From CAMBDR01 sp046597185 (lineage in GTDB: Bacteria; Pseudomonadota; Gammaproteobacteria; Burkholderiales; Burkholderiaceae_D), in assembly GCA_046597185.1 (NCBI GenBank), contig JBKJLF010000370.1:1-17405 (forward strand): a stretch of DNA of 17,405 nucleotides, in the 5' to 3' direction. The notes beneath the pieces are model-generated. The model ran no database searches, was not told where the DNA came from, and saw only the letters and a list, made by a program, of their open reading frames with translations. Shown piece after piece: positions 14,782 through 17,405 of the stretch (its first letter is position 1; each line of letters begins with the position of its first letter). The translations under genes and the position numbers were made by a program.

Positions 14782-14877
14782 GGCGAGCCTGATCTGCGGC
14801 ACTTGTGGTTTGTGATCGTGGCTGCTTCGTTCCCGACCTGACCAGGTTAACCACGCCACAATGCGCAGGGGCCCGCC
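14782..14877 (-). ncRNA. ffs: 4.5S RNA of the signal recognition particle
   Basis: The minus strand contains the SRP domain IV signature GGTCAGGTCGGGAACGAAGC followed by AGCC (14820-14843): a GGAA tetraloop closed by G-C instead of the E. coli C-G pair, then the GAAGCAG internal loop that binds Ffh. The flanks fold as one long hairpin: TTGTGG pairs with CCACAA, CTGCG with CGCAG, and GGCGGGCC (14870-14877) with GGCTCGCC (14782-14789) with a single G-U. The size, about 96 nt, fits a small bacterial SRP RNA. It directs membrane proteins to the SecYEG translocon with Ffh and FtsY. It lies between ubiD and dnaX, a common position for ffs in proteobacteria. Confidence 0.93.
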
Positions 14878-14884
14878 GAGCGCT

Positions 14885-14913
14885 ATTATAGCCGAAAACG
14901 TGGCAGCGTCCGA
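14885..14913 (-). promoter_or_regulatory. ffs promoter (sigma70-like)
   Basis: A perfect TATAAT lies at 14885-14890 on the minus strand, 7 nt before the predicted first base of 4.5S RNA (G at 14877). The spacer between them (AGCGCTC) is GC-rich, as in stringently controlled stable-RNA promoters. A weak -35 (TCGGAC, 14908-14913) stands 17 bp upstream. Confidence 0.75.
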
Positions 14914-14981
14914 ATTGCCGTGTTGTTCGAATATCTGCCCCCGACTTCCCCCACATTTTGTCCGCATTGCAGGCGCGGCCA

Positions 14982-16466
14982 CTACCAACCCAACTGCTGC
15001 CACAATTGATCGACCCGCAATTTGGTAGCCGCATCCATGGCAATGGTTTGCCCCCATTCGCGCGTGGTTTCACCGGGCCATTTATTGGTGGCATCAATCC
15101 CCATCTTGCTACCCAAACCACTCACGGGCGAGGCAAAATCAAGATAATCAATCGGGGTTTGATCCACCAGGGTGGTGTCGCGCAAAGGGTCAACCCGAGT
15201 GGTAATGGCCCAGATTACTTCTTTCCAATCGCGAATATTCACATCCTCATCCACCACAATAATGAATTTGGTATACATGAACTGGCGCAAAAAGCTCCAC
15301 ACCCCAAACATCACGCGTTTGGCATGCCCGGCATAGGATTTTTTCATTTGCACCACCGCCATCCGATAACTACACCCTTCGGGCGGCAGATAAAAATCGG
15401 TAATTTCACTAAATTGCTTTTGCAACAAGGGCACAAATACTTCATTTAAGGCCACGCCCAACACCGCTGGCTCGTCCGGCGGTTTGCCAGTATAGGTGGA
15501 ATGGTAGATGGGGTCGCGCCGCATGGTGATGCGGTCGATGGTAAACACGGGAAAATAATCTTGCTCATTATAATAGCCAGTATGGTCGCCATATGGCCCT
15601 TCCAGCGCATGCTCGTAACCCGTTGGGTGATTCGGATCGGGGTAGATATGGCCTTCCAATACAATTTCTGCCGAAGCAGGCACTTGCAGGTGGCTGCCGA
15701 TGGCTTTGACCAGTTCGGTGCGGCTACCGCGCAACAGTCCGGCGAACTGGTATTCCGATAAACTGTCCGGCACCGGCGTCACCGCACCCAAAATCGTGGC
15801 CGGGTCGGCCCCCAAAGCCACAGCAATCGGATAAGGCTGGCCTTTGTTAACAATGCCATGTTCGCGAAAATCCAACGCGCCACCCCGATGCGCCAACCAG
15901 CGCATAATCACTTTATTGCGCGAGAGCACTTGTTGGCGATAAATGCCAAGGTTTTGCCGCTTTTTATGCGGCCCCTTGGTAATCACCAAACCCCAGGTGA
16001 TTAAAGGTGCCACATCACCCGGCCAACAATGTTGAATTGGCAATGATGCCAAATCGACTTGATTGCCCTCCCAAACGATTTCCTGGCATGCTGCACTGCG
16101 CAAAACCTTGGGTGCCATATCCCATACCGCCTTGATCAAGCTGCCCATACCCATGACATCCTTAAAACCCTTGGGTGGCTCGGGTTCTTTTAGACTTGCT
16201 AACACATGGCCTATTTTACGTAACTCACTGATATCATCCACCCCCATTCCTAGCGCAACCCGGTGCGGCGTGCCAAAAAGATTCCCTAAAACCGGAATAG
16301 TATGGCCGATTGGTTGCGTAAATAACAGAGCCGGGCCAGCCATGCGCAATGTGCGGTCGCACAATTCGGTCATTTCAAGGTGTGGCGAAACAGGCACGTC
16401 CACCGTCTTTAACTCGCCATTTCGTTGCAATTGAGAAATAAAGTCGCGTAAGTCAGAATATTTCAT
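14982..16466 (-). CDS. ubiD: 4-hydroxy-3-polyprenylbenzoate decarboxylase UbiD
   Basis: UbiD uses prenylated FMN (made by UbiX) to remove the carboxyl group of the ubiquinone precursor at the membrane. The 494-residue length matches E. coli UbiD (497). Family segments are clear: MKYSDLRDFISQLQRNGELK, PALLFTQPIG, CWPGDVAPLITWGLVITKGP, the prFMN-binding QNLGIYRQQVL (171-181) with R177, IMRWLAHRGGALD (187-199), PASAEIVLEGHIYP (263-276) carrying the acidic residues of the catalytic network, GPYGDHTGYY (290-299), and VDEDVNIRDWKEVIWA. No residue appears to be missing. The ATG has no clear Shine-Dalgarno sequence but an AT-rich leader. It precedes ffs by about 100 nt; ffs has its own promoter. Confidence 0.97.
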   Translation of the reverse strand: MKYSDLRDFISQLQRNGELKTVDVPVSPHLEMTELCDRTLRMAGPALLFTQPIGHTIPVLGNLFGTPHRVALGMGVDDISELRKIGHVLASLKEPEPPKGFKDVMGMGSLIKAVWDMAPKVLRSAACQEIVWEGNQVDLASLPIQHCWPGDVAPLITWGLVITKGPHKKRQNLGIYRQQVLSRNKVIMRWLAHRGGALDFREHGIVNKGQPYPIAVALGADPATILGAVTPVPDSLSEYQFAGLLRGSRTELVKAIGSHLQVPASAEIVLEGHIYPDPNHPTGYEHALEGPYGDHTGYYNEQDYFPVFTIDRITMRRDPIYHSTYTGKPPDEPAVLGVALNEVFVPLLQKQFSEITDFYLPPEGCSYRMAVVQMKKSYAGHAKRVMFGVWSFLRQFMYTKFIIVVDEDVNIRDWKEVIWAITTRVDPLRDTTLVDQTPIDYLDFASPVSGLGSKMGIDATNKWPGETTREWGQTIAMDAATKLRVDQLWQQLGW

Positions 16467-16514
16467 AAGTTTTTTTGTTTTTTTGAATGTGAATTCAATT
16501 AGTCAGGTAAATCT

Positions 16515-16528
16515 ATCAAGTACTTGAT
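16515..16528. promoter_or_regulatory. Perfect 14-bp palindrome upstream of ubiD
   Basis: ATCAAGTACTTGAT is a perfect palindrome about 50 bp before the ubiD start and about 75 bp before the opposing promoter at 16600. Its position in a divergent promoter gap suggests an operator for a dimeric regulator; the regulator is unknown. Confidence 0.35.
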
Positions 16529-16599
16529 TCTATTCAGTTTTGTGATGCGACAGTGAAAAAAGTCAGACACAAAAGTTATAACAAACGCGTTTGATAGTA

Positions 16600-16628
16600 T
16601 TGACTTGATATAAAAGGCCTTTTACAAT
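16600..16628 (+). promoter_or_regulatory. Strong sigma70-type promoter for the right-edge gene
   Basis: TTGACT (16600-16605) and TACAAT (16623-16628) are separated by exactly 17 bp. Each differs from consensus at one base. The predicted transcript start is near 16636, more than 320 nt before the next plus-strand start codon. Confidence 0.7.
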
Positions 16629-16635
16629 CTGCCTC

Positions 16636-16961
16636 ACTTGATGAAAAAACTGTTTTTTGCGTGATGCCACCGCCTGAAACAGAACCGAGGTCAGCCAAAC
16701 AGTTGACCACATCATTCACGGGGTTCGGGGCCCCAACAACATTATGGAGTGTTTTTTCTTAAGGCTTCTGCCTTCCCCCGGTGTAACGATTTGTCGAGTG
16801 GGTGCTTTGCACCTGGCTCACGCCAAGCAAATCTGGCCAGGCAAATCTGACGGCGTCTTTTGCGTGCATTGTGCGGCATTTGACGATATTTCTGATATTC
16901 GGTGTCGTACTGCAAATTCGCAGTTGGATTAGTGCGCGCCGCGATTATTCAGGGGAATACT
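16636..16961 (+). ncRNA. Long structured 5' leader, possible cis-regulatory RNA
   Basis: Between the predicted transcript start and the ATG at 16962 there are about 325 nt without a credible ORF. Several compact hairpins are visible: GGTCAGC/GTTGACC with loop CAAACA (16689-16708), a GGGG...CCCC element (16720-16734), AAGGC-TTCT-GCCTT (16761-16774) and GGTGC-TTT-GCACC (16801-16813). A direct repeat of GCAAATCTG lies around 16827-16850. The last part carries the Shine-Dalgarno sequence AGGGGA (16951-16956). I could not match it to a known riboswitch class. It could be an unknown riboswitch, a thermosensor or simply a long leader. Confidence 0.45.
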
Positions 16962-17405
16962 ATGTTTTCAAAATTTAACCTTGCAACATGGGCTGCGCTT
17001 AAAGCTTCAGTCGGCCATTCAGGTAGTTTCATTCTCGTAGCACACCACACTATGCGTGGTTTATTAGCAACAGCAAAACAAACCTTGATGCTTTTGGGAT
17101 TAATCAGCCTCGGCTTGGCTGGTATGGTGTATGCCAAACCAGAATCCTTACATCGCATTCAAGCCAGCTTGGCCCGGATTAGCCCCGCACCTGCAATCCA
17201 GCCATCCCAACCCATTACCGCCGCTTCTGCCACACACGAATCAACGATGTCACCCAGCAATAATCCGGTGAGTCCTGATACCCCTTTCAAAACCGCTCGC
17301 GCTGCAAATAGTTCCGCCAATCATTCCGGTACGAACTTTGGCACCAATTTTGGCACGAATTTTGGTAATAAGGAAGCCAACCTCAACGCCAGCAAATTCA
17401 CCAAT
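16962..17405 (+). CDS. Exported protein of unknown function, N-terminal part
   Basis: The frame is open from the ATG at 16962 to the right edge (148 codons). AGGGGA stands 5 nt upstream, so the start is well supported. The signal sequence is unusually long: about 40 residues (MFSKFNLATWAALKASVGHS...) precede the hydrophobic core MLLGLISLGLAGMVYA, with a likely cleavage site VYA|KPES. Such extended signals occur in large exported or autotransported proteins. The visible mature part is a low-complexity Ser/Thr/Pro/Ala region (ISPAPAIQPSQPITAAS) followed by three NFGT repeats (12-bp tandem DNA repeat near 17328-17366) and Asn-rich sequence. This looks like a disordered linker before a C-terminal domain outside the window. 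The function cannot be assigned. It is expressed from the promoter at 16600 through the long leader. Confidence 0.75.
   Translation, partial: MFSKFNLATWAALKASVGHSGSFILVAHHTMRGLLATAKQTLMLLGLISLGLAGMVYAKPESLHRIQASLARISPAPAIQPSQPITAASATHESTMSPSNNPVSPDTPFKTARAANSSANHSGTNFGTNFGTNFGNKEANLNASKFTN

Noticed and set aside
16636..16961. c-di-AMP (ydaO), c-di-GMP (GEMM) or cobalamin riboswitch in the long leader
   Set aside because: The conserved core motifs of these classes are not present; only generic hairpins are seen.
1..17405. CRISPR array, rRNA or prophage structural genes
   Set aside because: No regularly spaced repeats, rRNA-like sequence or phage structural protein motifs were seen on either strand.

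Overview
The window looks like a chromosomal segment of a Gram-negative proteobacterium, most likely a betaproteobacterium. This rests on the housekeeping block ffs (4.5S RNA)-dnaX-ybaB-recR next to ubiD, the ubiquinone-type UbiD, a sigma70-like promoter in front of ffs, and moderate-to-high GC. The genus cannot be fixed from the sequence alone.

Layout. (1) 1-900, minus strand: the start of an exported protein that runs off the left edge, preceded by a DUF6445-like 2OG-Fe(II) dioxygenase. (2) 1073-7230: the most distinctive block. It holds a plus-strand FHA-domain protein with an N-terminal Cys cluster. Convergent to it is a minus-strand pair, an SPFH/band-7-like coiled-coil protein capped by a zinc ribbon at each end, then a Ser/Thr kinase fused through a Gln-rich coiled coil to an FGE/sulfatase-modifying-factor-like domain. 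Together they look like a phosphorylation module: kinase (writer), FHA protein (phosphothreonine reader), SPFH protein (multimeric scaffold or substrate). (3) 7376-11500: an accessory region full of decayed pieces. It contains an AbiEi-type antitoxin with no full toxin, a RAYT transposase pseudogene, a frameshifted L,D-transpeptidase-like gene, an IS transposase tail, a TspO fragment and a YcaO fragment fused end to end, an apparently intact vapBC pair, a small unknown ORF, and a 35-bp stray copy of part of recR. (4) 11539-16466, minus strand: the conserved block ubiD, ffs, dnaX, ybaB, recR. dnaX carries an in-frame A9 run whose -1 reading ends two codons later, as expected for a gamma/tau switch. 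(5) 16467-17405: a strong plus-strand promoter, an unusually long and hairpin-rich 5' leader of about 325 nt, and the start of an exported protein of unknown function that runs off the right edge.

Main novelty candidates are the FHA / kinase-FGE / double-zinc-ribbon SPFH module, the long structured leader at 16636-16961, and the mosaic of gene fragments between 8.3 and 10.4 kb. All family names come from recognising motifs by eye; no database search was run.
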